From the NCBI GenBank assembly GCA_964535215.1, contig CAZHST010000014.1:1-64000 (forward strand): 64,000 nucleotides of DNA. The letters run 5' to 3'. This document shows, in pieces, positions 42,386 through 50,499 of the stretch. Source of the DNA: JACQHM01 sp964535215. Lineage in GTDB: Bacteria; Methylomirabilota; Methylomirabilia; Methylomirabilales; JACQHM01. The translations under genes and the position numbers were made by a program. Each line of letters starts with the position of its first letter. The stretch's first letter is position 1. The notes under the pieces were generated by a model that was not told where the DNA came from, ran no database searches, and saw only the letters and a list, made by a program, of their open reading frames with translations.

Positions 42386-43399
42386 TTACGGGCGTGAGAG
42401 GGCAGGGACCCTTCGCTTCACGTAGCCGTTCTCCACGAACCACCGGACGGCCTTCTCCAGGGCCTCCTCGACAGGGGTCTGGGGCAGGCCCAGTTCCTTC
42501 ACCGCCTTGGAGGCGTCGAAGAACATATACCTCTTGGCCATCTTGACCCCCTCCAGGGGGATCAGGGGTGGGCGCTTTGTGATCCAGTCGGCGATCCCCT
42601 TGTTCATGTAGGCGAGGGGGAGGACGGCCCAGTATGGGAGCTTCAGGGTAGGGGCTTTCAGTCCCGTGATCCGGGAGAGGATGGCGAAGATCTCGTGGAG
42701 GGTCAGGTTCTTGTGGCCGAGGATGTATCGCTCTCCCACCTTTCCCCTCTCGGCGGCGAGGAGGTGACCTTCCGCCACGTCATCCACGGCAATCAGGTTC
42801 AGGCCGGTGTCGAGGTAGCCGAACATCCTGCCGTTTAGGAAATCCACGATCAGCTTTCCGGTTGGGGTAGGCTTGACATCCCTTGGCCCGACGGGGGTGC
42901 TGGGATTGACGATGACAACGGGGAGATCTTCGTTGGCGAAGCGGCGGGCGACCTCCTCGGCGAGGAATTTCGATCGTTTGTAGTGCCCGATCATGTCTTG
43001 AAGAGAGACCGGGGTCTCTTCCGTTCCAGGGCCTCCTTCCCTGGGGAGCCCAAGGACCCCGACGGTGCTGGTATAGACGACCCGGGCGACCCGGGCCTTC
43101 CGCGCCGCCTCCAGGATGTTCTTCGTCCCCTCAACGTTCGTTTCGTAGAGCTCCCGAGGGTCGGGGGCCCAAAGCTTATAGCACGCCGCCACATGGTACA
43201 GTCGGTGACAGCCGTCCAGGGCCCTGTCCAGGGACCTGGGGTCCCGCAGGTCGCCTTGAACGCTCTCTACCCGGAGCCCTTGGAGGTTTCGAAGATCGGA
43301 GCCCGGTCGAACGAGGACCCGGACGGCTTCCCCCCGTTTAAGGAGGTGGAGGACGACGGCCGATCCGACAAAGCCGGTGGCCCCTGTTACCAGGTTCAT
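42386..43399 (-). CDS. hpnA: Hopanoid-associated sugar epimerase HpnA
   Basis: 337 residues, extended SDR. NAD-binding GATGFVG (6-12), HVAACYKLWAPDP (HpnA-typical), YTSTVGVLG, YKRSK (active site YxxxK) and NPSTPVGPRD. HpnA is consistently found with hopanoid genes and may make or alter a sugar or dihydroflavonol-type side group. The exact reaction is not established. Between DUF3187 and the novel membrane protein in the operon. Confidence 0.88.
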   Translation of the reverse strand: MNLVTGATGFVGSAVVLHLLKRGEAVRVLVRPGSDLRNLQGLRVESVQGDLRDPRSLDRALDGCHRLYHVAACYKLWAPDPRELYETNVEGTKNILEAARKARVARVVYTSTVGVLGLPREGGPGTEETPVSLQDMIGHYKRSKFLAEEVARRFANEDLPVVIVNPSTPVGPRDVKPTPTGKLIVDFLNGRMFGYLDTGLNLIAVDDVAEGHLLAAERGKVGERYILGHKNLTLHEIFAILSRITGLKAPTLKLPYWAVLPLAYMNKGIADWITKRPPLIPLEGVKMAKRYMFFDASKAVKELGLPQTPVEEALEKAVRWFVENGYVKRRVPALSRP

Positions 43400-43413
43400 G
43401 GTCCCTGCGGCTC

Positions 43414-44445
43414 CTAGAAACGATAGTCCAGGTTTGTGAAGATGGTGACGTCGGCATCAGCCCCTGGGCTGTTGAAGACATCCTCGGCGGCCCCCACCTG
43501 CCAGGAAAGGTCTCTGGCGAGCCTGACGTTCAGGCCGAGGACCACTTCCAGGAGCTCCCGATCGAAGATCTTGTTCCCCACGTTCCTGAAGGGCCTCGTC
43601 GCCGCGTCCAGTTGGAGGACGGCCGAGAGCCGGGGGGAGAAGCGGTACTCGACGGCGATGGCCCCGGAGAAGAAGGGACCAAAGTCCAGACCGGAGAACC
43701 TTTCAGGTTTGAAAGGGACCACAAGGCTCCCGTTGACGTAGAGGATGAAGGGCCCCACCCCTTTTTCCACGATCACGCCAAAACCTAGGTCAGGCTCGCC
43801 GCTACTGAAGGCCAGGTCGGGATCCCCTGTCGGGATCTTGATCCCCACCCGGGCTGTCACCGCCGGGAGGTACCTCTGCTCCTGGAGGATCTCCCCTTTC
43901 ACCCGGAGGACGAGGTCACCGGGGCTTAGAACATGGTCGTTCTTGTCGAAGAGGGAGACGCCATCTTTCCGGATATCAAATGTCACGGTGAAGTCGGGGA
44001 ACTCTTCTCTGCGGCGCCTGAGCTTGGCCTCCGCGCCGAAGGCCCGCTCGACACCCCTGATGATCTGATCCAGGAAGCCCCCGGAGATGTAGTAAAAGGG
44101 AACCTCCAAACCGACTTCGAACCTGTGGCCAAGGCCGTAGGCCACGTTCAGATCGATCCTCGTCATCTCCAGGTCGAGGGTGGCATCGATCCCCCCTCCC
44201 TTCTTTTGAAGGAGGACATTGGTCTGGGAGAGGGCCAGCCGGACATCCCCTTTCCCCTTTGGGAGGACCGTTGCCTGTTCCGCGTCGAAGCCAAGGAACA
44301 GGAGCTGAAGGGGCTGTTGGTTCCTAATCGCCAGGGGACCGGCACGGACCCCGGACTCCTGAACGTCGTCGGTAAAGCCAGCGGTCGATGTGGCAAGCAG
44401 GAAAGTAAGGACCCAGGGGAACGCTGTCCAAAAACGTTTGGGCAT
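43414..44445 (-). CDS. DUF3187-family outer-membrane protein
   Basis: 343 residues from ATG 44445. Signal peptide to about residue 23, then an all-beta protein with aromatic/hydrophobic alternation and a terminal ..TIFTNLDYRF ending in Phe, as in OM barrels. Family features: RNQQPLQLLFLGF near the start, EVGLEVPFYYISGG, GIKIPTGDPDLAFSSGEPD. Function unknown. Its position between hpnH and hpnA suggests a link to hopanoid delivery or outer-membrane sensing. Confidence 0.78.
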   Translation of the reverse strand: MPKRFWTAFPWVLTFLLATSTAGFTDDVQESGVRAGPLAIRNQQPLQLLFLGFDAEQATVLPKGKGDVRLALSQTNVLLQKKGGGIDATLDLEMTRIDLNVAYGLGHRFEVGLEVPFYYISGGFLDQIIRGVERAFGAEAKLRRRREEFPDFTVTFDIRKDGVSLFDKNDHVLSPGDLVLRVKGEILQEQRYLPAVTARVGIKIPTGDPDLAFSSGEPDLGFGVIVEKGVGPFILYVNGSLVVPFKPERFSGLDFGPFFSGAIAVEYRFSPRLSAVLQLDAATRPFRNVGNKIFDRELLEVVLGLNVRLARDLSWQVGAAEDVFNSPGADADVTIFTNLDYRF

Positions 44446-44453
44446 CTTGCACC

Positions 44454-45452
44454 TTAGGACATGTTCCAGCGGATCATGGTCCACAGATCCTTCCAACTCT
44501 TCCCCAGGGCTCGGACGGCCGAGGCCTCGAAGCCGGAATGCATCATGCAGTTCTGGCAGCGCCGATCCCTTCGGGACTCCCAATAATCCCAATCAACTCC
44601 CCGCCAGAACTCCTCCCAGGTTTTAAAGTATTTCTCCCCGATCAGGTAGCAGGGTCCCTTCCAGCCCAGAGGGGTATAGGTGACGGTGCTCCACGGGGAA
44701 CAGGGATAGTCGCGCAGGCCGGCGGCGAACTCGAGGAACATCGGGGTGGAGGTCAACCGGTATCGCTTGGACAAGTCCAGCACCTGCCTGAACTTTCGAT
44801 GGATGTCCTGGCGGGTCAGGAAGATGTTCCGATCTACGGACTCGTAATGGTAACCCGGGGAGATCAGCATCCCGTCCACCCTCAGGTCGTGGAGCAGCTC
44901 GCAGAGCTTCTCTACCTCGTTGATATCGGTCTCCTTAAAGACCGTGGTGTTGGTCATCACGTGATAGCCGAGACGCTTCCCTTCCCTGATCATGGCGATG
45001 GCTTTCTCAAAAACCCCATCCCGATCGCAGACGTAGTCGTGGGTGTGTTTCAGCCCATCCAGATGGACGTTGATGGTCAGTCTCTTGTGAGGGGGGATGA
45101 CGCCATAGACCTTCTTGTCAAGCAGGAGACCGTTGGTGCACAGGTAGATGTGCCGCTTCCTGGCGATGATTCCTGCGATTAACTCCCTTAGCTCCGGGTA
45201 GATGGTCGGCTCACCGCCGCAAATGGAAACGGCGGGTGCTCCGCACTCGTCTACCGCCTTGAGGCATTGCTCAACCGTTAACCGGTCTTCCAGCTTCCCC
45301 GTATGCCGCTCCAGCGCACAGCCCAGGCAGGCCAGGTTGCAGGTGTAGAGCGGTTCAAGCATTAAGACGAAGGGATAGCGTCGGTTACCTTTCAACAGGT
45401 TTCGGATCTGGTGCTTCACCATACCCGTGGTGATATGCAGTGGAAACCGCAT
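44454..45452 (-). CDS. hpnH: Adenosyl-hopene transferase HpnH (radical SAM)
   Basis: 332 residues from ATG 45452 (GGGAG upstream). Radical SAM cluster Cys38-x3-Cys42-x2-Cys45 in TCNLACLGCAL, GGEPTIYPEL, then the HpnH C-terminal domain ending with CQNCMMHSGFE. It joins the 5'-deoxyadenosyl radical to diploptene, giving adenosylhopane, the first step to extended C35 hopanoids. With HpnG next door the route to ribosylhopane is complete. Confidence 0.94.
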   Translation of the reverse strand: MRFPLHITTGMVKHQIRNLLKGNRRYPFVLMLEPLYTCNLACLGCALERHTGKLEDRLTVEQCLKAVDECGAPAVSICGGEPTIYPELRELIAGIIARKRHIYLCTNGLLLDKKVYGVIPPHKRLTINVHLDGLKHTHDYVCDRDGVFEKAIAMIREGKRLGYHVMTNTTVFKETDINEVEKLCELLHDLRVDGMLISPGYHYESVDRNIFLTRQDIHRKFRQVLDLSKRYRLTSTPMFLEFAAGLRDYPCSPWSTVTYTPLGWKGPCYLIGEKYFKTWEEFWRGVDWDYWESRRDRRCQNCMMHSGFEASAVRALGKSWKDLWTMIRWNMS

Positions 45453-45508
45453 CCCCAAGCTCCCATCCACCGCTGACGTCCGCAGGTCATCGGCAGTCAA
45501 CGTCTGGT

Positions 45509-46552
45509 TTACCGGTCTTCAAGGCCTTTCGGCTCGGACCCGCCTAAGGGCCTGTTATCCCTCGTGGGGCAACCCCAGCCCCTCACCTCATAGTGGGTGA
45601 GCGCCAACAGGCCAAAGCCCACCCATAAAAGCTCCCGTCCCCTCCGGACCAGGCTGAAGGTCATCGCGGCCTCGGAGGGGAGGGAGAACGCGAGAAAGAT
45701 GAGGACGTTCCCTCCTTCCTGGAGGCCAAGGCTCCCCGGGATGAAGAAGGCGGCAGCCTTGGTGAGCGTTGAAAGGGCTTCAATGGCGACGGCCGTGGAA
45801 AGCCTAACGGGTATCCCGAGGAAGGCGAGGAGGAAGTAGACTTCTAAGCTGCCGATCATCCATCCTGAGAAGAAGAAGGTAAACGAGGTCGTGAAGGACC
45901 ACCGGTTCTTCAGGTAGAAATCGGCGATCATCCGATCGAGGGAGCCAAGCTCCGCCTCCCGCTTTTCCAAAGGTGGGAGCGAAAGCTTGACAGCCTTGGT
46001 GAGTTTTAAGAGGCCGGAGAAGAGGCCCCGTCGTTGGGCGAGGAGAAAGAGGGCGATGGCCGGGATCCCCGTCGCCGTTAGGGCCATCGAGGCCACGATG
46101 AAGGGACCCCCGGCCCCCCCTGGGCGGATGGCCATGAGCAATCCTAGGACGATGAAGACCAGATGGGCCATGGCCATAATGGTCTTGGTCACCACCAGCG
46201 AGGCAAGGCCCTGGTCCTGGGGAATCCCCTGCCGGTTCAGGAGATAGGCCTTTAACGGTTCCCCCCCGAGGGAGGCCAGGGGGGTTAGGTAGTTCAGAGC
46301 CTCCCCAGCCATCCTGATGGAAAAGATCGTGGAGGCGGGGATGGAGCGGGCCTTTGTCCCCAGCACACACCTCCACCCGAGAGTGTCAAAGATATACACC
46401 ATGAGGTACGGTGTGAGGAGGATCGGCAACCTCCAGCCCAACCGTTTCAGACGGGAGAAGAGGATGCCTGGGCCTGTCTGGAAGATCAGGAAGGCAAAGA
46501 GGGCAATCCCGATGACCAGGAAGAGTAAGGTGACTTTCTTAGGGGGCCTCAT
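45509..46552 (-). CDS. hpnL: HpnL-family flippase-like membrane protein (copy 1)
   Basis: 347 residues, about eight TM helices, lysylphosphatidylglycerol synthase TM-like fold. Landmarks are EALNYLTPLASLGGEPLKAYLL, SLVVTKTIM and IPGSLGLQEGGNVLIFLAF, as in HpnL and related lipid flippases. First gene of the nine-gene minus-strand operon. A related copy is at 47964-48956, with the same landmarks. The substrate could be a hopanoid or a polar lipid; neither is shown by sequence. Confidence 0.85.
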   Translation of the reverse strand: MRPPKKVTLLFLVIGIALFAFLIFQTGPGILFSRLKRLGWRLPILLTPYLMVYIFDTLGWRCVLGTKARSIPASTIFSIRMAGEALNYLTPLASLGGEPLKAYLLNRQGIPQDQGLASLVVTKTIMAMAHLVFIVLGLLMAIRPGGAGGPFIVASMALTATGIPAIALFLLAQRRGLFSGLLKLTKAVKLSLPPLEKREAELGSLDRMIADFYLKNRWSFTTSFTFFFSGWMIGSLEVYFLLAFLGIPVRLSTAVAIEALSTLTKAAAFFIPGSLGLQEGGNVLIFLAFSLPSEAAMTFSLVRRGRELLWVGFGLLALTHYEVRGWGCPTRDNRPLGGSEPKGLEDR

Positions 46553-46652
46553 CCAAGAATTCCCCCCGAGGAGAGGGCCGTCGTCCCCGAAGGATCGGGG
46601 TGACAGCTCCCGTGATCTCAGAGAAGCTCCAGGGGTGCATCACCGAACACCG

Positions 46653-46681
46653 ATTGTGGTCAATTCTTCGAGAAGTGTCAA
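46653..46681 (-). promoter_or_regulatory. Sigma-70-like promoter for the hopanoid operon
   Basis: Minus strand TTGACA, 17-base spacer, CACAAT; leader of about 95 bases to hpnL, containing a CCCCGA-TCCT-TCGGGG hairpin (46585-46600). The 320-base gap 46553-46873 otherwise holds only the divergent promoter for the decarboxylase genes. Confidence 0.55.
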
Positions 46682-46802
46682 GCGAAAAGGGCATCCGGTG
46701 GCGTTGGTCACCCCTTATATAGCATATTGATCAGCGAAGGACAAGCCGTTAAGCACCTCACCCGTAAAGGCGACGGGGAGGGACGTCGGCTGGCATTTCC
46801 GT

Positions 46803-46831
46803 TTGACAGCTCCGCCGGGCAACGGTATCAT
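46803..46831 (+). promoter_or_regulatory. Sigma-70-like promoter for phosphonopyruvate decarboxylase genes
   Basis: TTGACA, 17-base spacer, TATCAT: near consensus. The transcript should start about 35 bases before the ATG at 46874. Confidence 0.65.
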
Positions 46832-46873
46832 AGCGTTCATGGACGGGGCTTGTCGGCCATGACAGGGGAAGAC

Positions 46874-47368
46874 ATGCAGGGTGGGGCAAAACGGTTCGTG
46901 GCCCTCCTGGAGGCGGCGGGCTTCAACTTCTTCACAGGGGTCCCCTGTTCCCTCCTTGAAGGCATCCTGGCCGTTCTGGAGAGACACCCCCGCCTCCCCT
47001 ACATCCCTGCCGTCCGGGAGGATGCGGCGGTCGGGATGGCGAGTGGAGCGTTCCTGGCCGGGAAACGGCCGGTTGTCCTTATGCAGAATTCCGGTCTCGG
47101 CACATCCTTAAATGCCCTGGTCTCCTTGAACCTCCTCTACAAGATCCCGCTCCTCCTGGTGGTAAGCTGGCGGGGGTATCGGGGGAAGGATGCCCCTGAA
47201 CACCTCATCATGGGGGATGTGTCGCCTCGACTTCTGGAGGATCTCAGCCTGCCCTACCTTGCTCTGGACGAGGAGAAGTTGGAGGACGCCCTCTCCTGGG
47301 CGAAAGGGGTGCTGGAGGGGCAGGGGCTCCCGGCAACCTTCCTCGTCCGTCCCGGGGTCTTACGATGA
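46874..47368 (+). CDS. Phosphonopyruvate (or sulfopyruvate) decarboxylase, alpha subunit
   Basis: 164 residues from ATG 46874 (AGGGGAAG upstream; ATG 46859 is an in-frame alternative). N-terminal PYR domain of a ThDP enzyme: FTGVPCSLLEGIL, then AVREDAAVGMASG with the Glu that activates ThDP, LMQNSGLGTSLNAL and VSWRGYRGKDAPEH. Single-chain Ppd and two-subunit ComDE share these motifs. The PEP mutase fusion at 61619 favours phosphonopyruvate to phosphonoacetaldehyde. Overlaps the beta gene (ATGA). Confidence 0.85.
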   Translation: MQGGAKRFVALLEAAGFNFFTGVPCSLLEGILAVLERHPRLPYIPAVREDAAVGMASGAFLAGKRPVVLMQNSGLGTSLNALVSLNLLYKIPLLLVVSWRGYRGKDAPEHLIMGDVSPRLLEDLSLPYLALDEEKLEDALSWAKGVLEGQGLPATFLVRPGVLR

Positions 47369-47940
47369 CGAGAGCCGAGGCCATCCGACTGATCGTTTCC
47401 CACCTCACCCATGAGCTGGTTGTCCACGCCAACGGGATGATCTGTCGGGAATCCTTCACCGTCCGGGATCGGCCTGAGAATTTCTACATGATCGGGTCCA
47501 TGGGGTTGGCCTCCTCCATCGCCTTGGGAGTTGCCCTCTGCCGTCCCGATCGGAGGGTGGTCATCTTCGACGGGGACGGAAACGTCCTGATGAACCTGGG
47601 AGGCGTGGCGATGGTCGGTGCCCTCCAGCCGAAGAACCTGGTCCATGTCGTCTTCGACAATGAGGCTTATGGTTCCACGGGGGGGCAGGCCAGCCTTTCC
47701 AAGCACCTCCCCCTCCAGGAGATCGCAAGGGCTTCCGGCTACCGGTGGGCCGGGCGGGTTGAGGATCAGGAGGCCCTCGTCACGACCGTTCGAAAGCTTC
47801 TCAATTCGGAAGGTCCTTCCTTCCTCCTGGTCAAGGTCTCCCTTCATGAGGAGGAGGGGATCCCGCGGGTCTCCCATCCCCCTGAGGTGATCCGTGACCG
47901 CTTCATCGCCGCCCTTCAGGGGACCGGCGTTGGGGGTTAG
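47365..47940 (+). CDS. Phosphonopyruvate (or sulfopyruvate) decarboxylase, beta subunit
   Basis: 191 residues, ThDP-binding PP domain. The cofactor motif is FDGDGNVLMNLGG followed by FDNEAYGSTGGQ (GDG...N type). The N-terminus MTRAEAIRLIVSHL..VVHANGMICRESF is typical of the second half of Ppd. Together with the alpha chain it rebuilds a full-length enzyme. The splitting into two genes is like ComD/ComE of coenzyme M synthesis, so sulfopyruvate remains possible. Confidence 0.86.
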   Translation: MTRAEAIRLIVSHLTHELVVHANGMICRESFTVRDRPENFYMIGSMGLASSIALGVALCRPDRRVVIFDGDGNVLMNLGGVAMVGALQPKNLVHVVFDNEAYGSTGGQASLSKHLPLQEIARASGYRWAGRVEDQEALVTTVRKLLNSEGPSFLLVKVSLHEEEGIPRVSHPPEVIRDRFIAALQGTGVGG

Positions 47941-47963
47941 GTGTGTTCCCTTACGCGATCCCC

Positions 47964-48956
47964 CTATCCCACCTCTGACCTTATCCGTTTGAGGCCATAA
48001 CGGGCCAGCGTGGCGAGACCTAGGCTGACCCAGAAAAGCTCCCTGCCCCGTCTCACCAAGCTGAACGTCATCCCTGCCTCCATGGGAAGGGAGAAGCCAA
48101 GGAAGATCAGCATATTCCCCCCCTCTTGGGCTCCTAGAGCTCCTGGGATGACGAAGGCTACGGCTTTGGTGAGGACCGAGAGACCTTGGATAGCAAAGGC
48201 CGTCGGAAGGTCCACGGGCAGCTTTAGAAAGGAGAGCAGCAGGTAGACCTCCAGGCTCTGAACCATCCAACCACCCAGGTGGAACCCCCAGGAGAGGAGA
48301 AAGCTTCGGGCATCTTTGGTGTAAAAGGCGGCGATCTGACGGTCCAGGCTCCGGATCCGTTCCTCCCACCGCTGGAGCCGGGTCTTCAGGAAGGTTACGG
48401 CTCTGGCAGGCAAGAGAAGCCAGGTGAACAGGCCCTGTCGCTGGAGCACAATCAAGAACGCCATGGCGGGGATCCAAGCGAGGATCAGCACGACTGAAAA
48501 GGTGAGGAAGGGGCTCTTTGCCCCTATCTGGTGTATGGCCAGGATGATCCCGATGACGGTGAAGGTCATCTGGGCCAGGGTCATGGCGGTCTTGGTGACG
48601 ACGACAGAGGTCAGGCCCTTCTCAAGGGGGATCTCGTGGGATTTTAGCAAATACGCCTTGACCGGCTCGCCTCCAAGGGAGGCTGAGAAGGTCAGGTAGT
48701 TTACGGCCTCACCGGCCGCTCGGATAAGAAAGAGCCTTGAAAACGGGATTGATGCGCCATCCGCCAACGTCACTCTCCACCCCAGGGTAAAGAAGAAATA
48801 ACCGAACGCATACGGCAGGAGGAGGAGGGTCAGCTTCCAGCCCAGGGCCCGAAGGTGGAGGGCGATGGTCAAGGGACCGACCCGGTACACGAGGAAGGCA
48901 AACAAGAGAAGGCCGAGGCTTAGCACCAAAACGTTTAGGGTCTTCGTCTTGATCAC
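47964..48956 (-). CDS. HpnL-family flippase-like membrane protein (copy 2)
   Basis: 330 residues, about eight TM helices. Shares EAVNYLTFSASLGGEPVKAYLL, SVVVTKTAM and IPGALGAQEGGNMLIFLGF with the copy at 45509, and ends in the same FSLVRRGRELFWV motif, so the two are paralogues. Its start overlaps the stop of the CDP-alcohol transferase (ATGA), so the two are coupled. It is therefore a good candidate flippase for the lipid that enzyme makes. Confidence 0.83.
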   Translation of the reverse strand: MIKTKTLNVLVLSLGLLLFAFLVYRVGPLTIALHLRALGWKLTLLLLPYAFGYFFFTLGWRVTLADGASIPFSRLFLIRAAGEAVNYLTFSASLGGEPVKAYLLKSHEIPLEKGLTSVVVTKTAMTLAQMTFTVIGIILAIHQIGAKSPFLTFSVVLILAWIPAMAFLIVLQRQGLFTWLLLPARAVTFLKTRLQRWEERIRSLDRQIAAFYTKDARSFLLSWGFHLGGWMVQSLEVYLLLSFLKLPVDLPTAFAIQGLSVLTKAVAFVIPGALGAQEGGNMLIFLGFSLPMEAGMTFSLVRRGRELFWVSLGLATLARYGLKRIRSEVG

Positions 48957-50245
48957 GGCCTTGGTCCTTGGGCTTTCTCGGAGCGCCGACGGGCCTTAAC
49001 CCTTCTCCGGAAGGCAGCGTAGAGGACGAGGGGCCAGAAGAGATTTGTCCCGATGGCCCCAACCCAGAAGAACCAGTGGATCTTGTTCACAACCGCGAGG
49101 AGGAGGAAGAGGAGGGAGAAATCCCGGTGTCTGATCGCCTCGACGATCCCCTCAAGCCTTCGATCGAGGTTTTCTGTCTCCCCGGGCCCTCCACTCCTGG
49201 TCTTGGGGCCCATCATGTGGAGGGTAAAGGCCAGACCGGAAAGGAGAGTCCCTCCTATCAACAGGATCCCGAAGGTAAGGACCTGCCAGCTGGGGGAGCG
49301 GAGGTAGACGACCCGGGTGAGACCCGCGAAGATCCCCAGATGGACGGCGTTATCCAGGATGAAGTCCAACCACCCTCCCCCTCGGCTTTCCAGGAACTTG
49401 ATCCGGGCCAGCATCCCGTCCGCTAAGTCCATCACGAAGGAAAGGACGAGGAGAAGGGCCCCTGTCAGGACGCTGGCATACCCAGCCTGCCACAGGAAGG
49501 CGGCGGCCGCTATCCCTGAGAGGAAGCTGAGGAAGGTAAGCTGGTTGGGGGTGGCTTGAGTCTCGACGAGGGCCTTCACCACCAGGGCCGCCACCTTCCG
49601 GGTCTCTCGGATCACGATGGTGTCGGTTGGCTTTCCCAAGGAGCGGTATAACGCCCTCTCGGCTTCGTCAGTCGGGAGGGAAGAGGTGTCAAAGACGTAG
49701 GCGTATTCGTCTGGGAGGGTCAGAAGGTACTTTCGGTGGTCCTTGAAGGTCAGGAGGAGCTCTTCCCATCCCTTTGGTCCTTCCCGGTCCAGGGCTTCGG
49801 CGATGAGGCGTATGATCCGTGAGGAGACCAGGGCGATCCCGTGATGGCCTTCCGAGGCCCCCCGGGCAGGAATCAGAATGTCCAGATCCTCTTCAAAGGC
49901 GGCGTGCATCCGTTCCAGCACGACGGGGGCAAAGATCGTCCCCCCATCGAGCAGGAACACTGGGGGTCGTTCCTCTTCCAACCACTCCTCTAGGGTTCCC
50001 CCTTGGGGGTGGAGCGGAGGACAGAACCATGAGACCTGGGCCTTGATCCCGGACCTCTCCGCCAGGAGGGTCTGGAGCTTGGGGGTCTCAGGTCCCGAGA
50101 GGACAAGGAACCGGTGAACCCCCGCTCGTTGTGCCGCAAGGATGATCCTGATGAAGACAGGCACCCCGGCTAACGGGTGGAGGGCAGGGGTCCAGTCCCC
50201 TCCTGGGGGGGGAACGATCAGGGCTGAGAGGGTGATCGCTTTCAT
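48953..50245 (-). CDS. CDP-alcohol phosphatidyltransferase with degenerate nucleotidyltransferase N-domain
   Basis: 430 residues from ATG 50245. C-terminal part (about 215-430) is a polytopic CDP-OH P-transferase with the complete active site: MDLADGMLAR..G..LDFILDN matches D-x2-DG-x2-AR-x8-G-x3-D-x3-D. The N-terminal part (1-205) resembles a sugar-phosphate nucleotidyltransferase, but the GxGTRL..PLT loop has decayed to PPGGDWTPALHPLAG, so it may be inactive. Layout recalls bifunctional inositol-phosphate cytidylyltransferase/DIPP synthases. It would attach a (phosphono)alcohol head group to a CDP-lipid or the reverse. Confidence 0.82.
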   Translation of the reverse strand: MKAITLSALIVPPPGGDWTPALHPLAGVPVFIRIILAAQRAGVHRFLVLSGPETPKLQTLLAERSGIKAQVSWFCPPLHPQGGTLEEWLEEERPPVFLLDGGTIFAPVVLERMHAAFEEDLDILIPARGASEGHHGIALVSSRIIRLIAEALDREGPKGWEELLLTFKDHRKYLLTLPDEYAYVFDTSSLPTDEAERALYRSLGKPTDTIVIRETRKVAALVVKALVETQATPNQLTFLSFLSGIAAAAFLWQAGYASVLTGALLLVLSFVMDLADGMLARIKFLESRGGGWLDFILDNAVHLGIFAGLTRVVYLRSPSWQVLTFGILLIGGTLLSGLAFTLHMMGPKTRSGGPGETENLDRRLEGIVEAIRHRDFSLLFLLLAVVNKIHWFFWVGAIGTNLFWPLVLYAAFRRRVKARRRSEKAQGPRP

Positions 50246-50311
50246 AGCGCTCTTCCCCGTTCCCGATCCACGGGGTGGGCGTTTGTTCACCAGGAAGCAA
50301 AGCTGTCATCC

Positions 50312-50340
50312 TTTGTATCACTGCCGGCCTGAAAAGTAAA
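50312..50340 (-). promoter_or_regulatory. Sigma-70-like promoter for CDP-alcohol transferase/flippase pair
   Basis: Minus strand TTTACT, 17-base spacer, TACAAA, about 60 bases before the ATG at 50245. Confidence 0.4.
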
Positions 50341-50437
50341 GGAGATACCCAGGACAGGGGCTTCAGGGGTCCGGTCTGAGCTGGGGCCTTCATGGCCACC
50401 GCCTGACGCCCCTGGTCGGGGGCCACATCTAAGCCTG

Positions 50438-50466
50438 TTGCGAGAATGGGGGCGGGTTGCTACAAT
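50438..50466 (+). promoter_or_regulatory. Sigma-70-like promoter for hpnN-type exporter
   Basis: TTGCGA, 17-base spacer, TACAAT. It places transcription start near 50473, downstream of the ATG at 50446 and so supporting the GTG at 50500. Confidence 0.55.
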
Positions 50467-50499
50467 CTTTTACCTGAAACGCCGTCAGGGGGGGAAATC

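Noticed and set aside
46585..46600. CCCCGA-AGGA-TCGGGG hairpin as an intrinsic terminator
   Set aside because: No T-run follows on either strand and it lies in the leader of the hopanoid operon; at most a leader structure.
50446..50499. ATG at 50446 as the start of the HpnN-type exporter
   Set aside because: It lies inside the predicted -35/-10 promoter interval.
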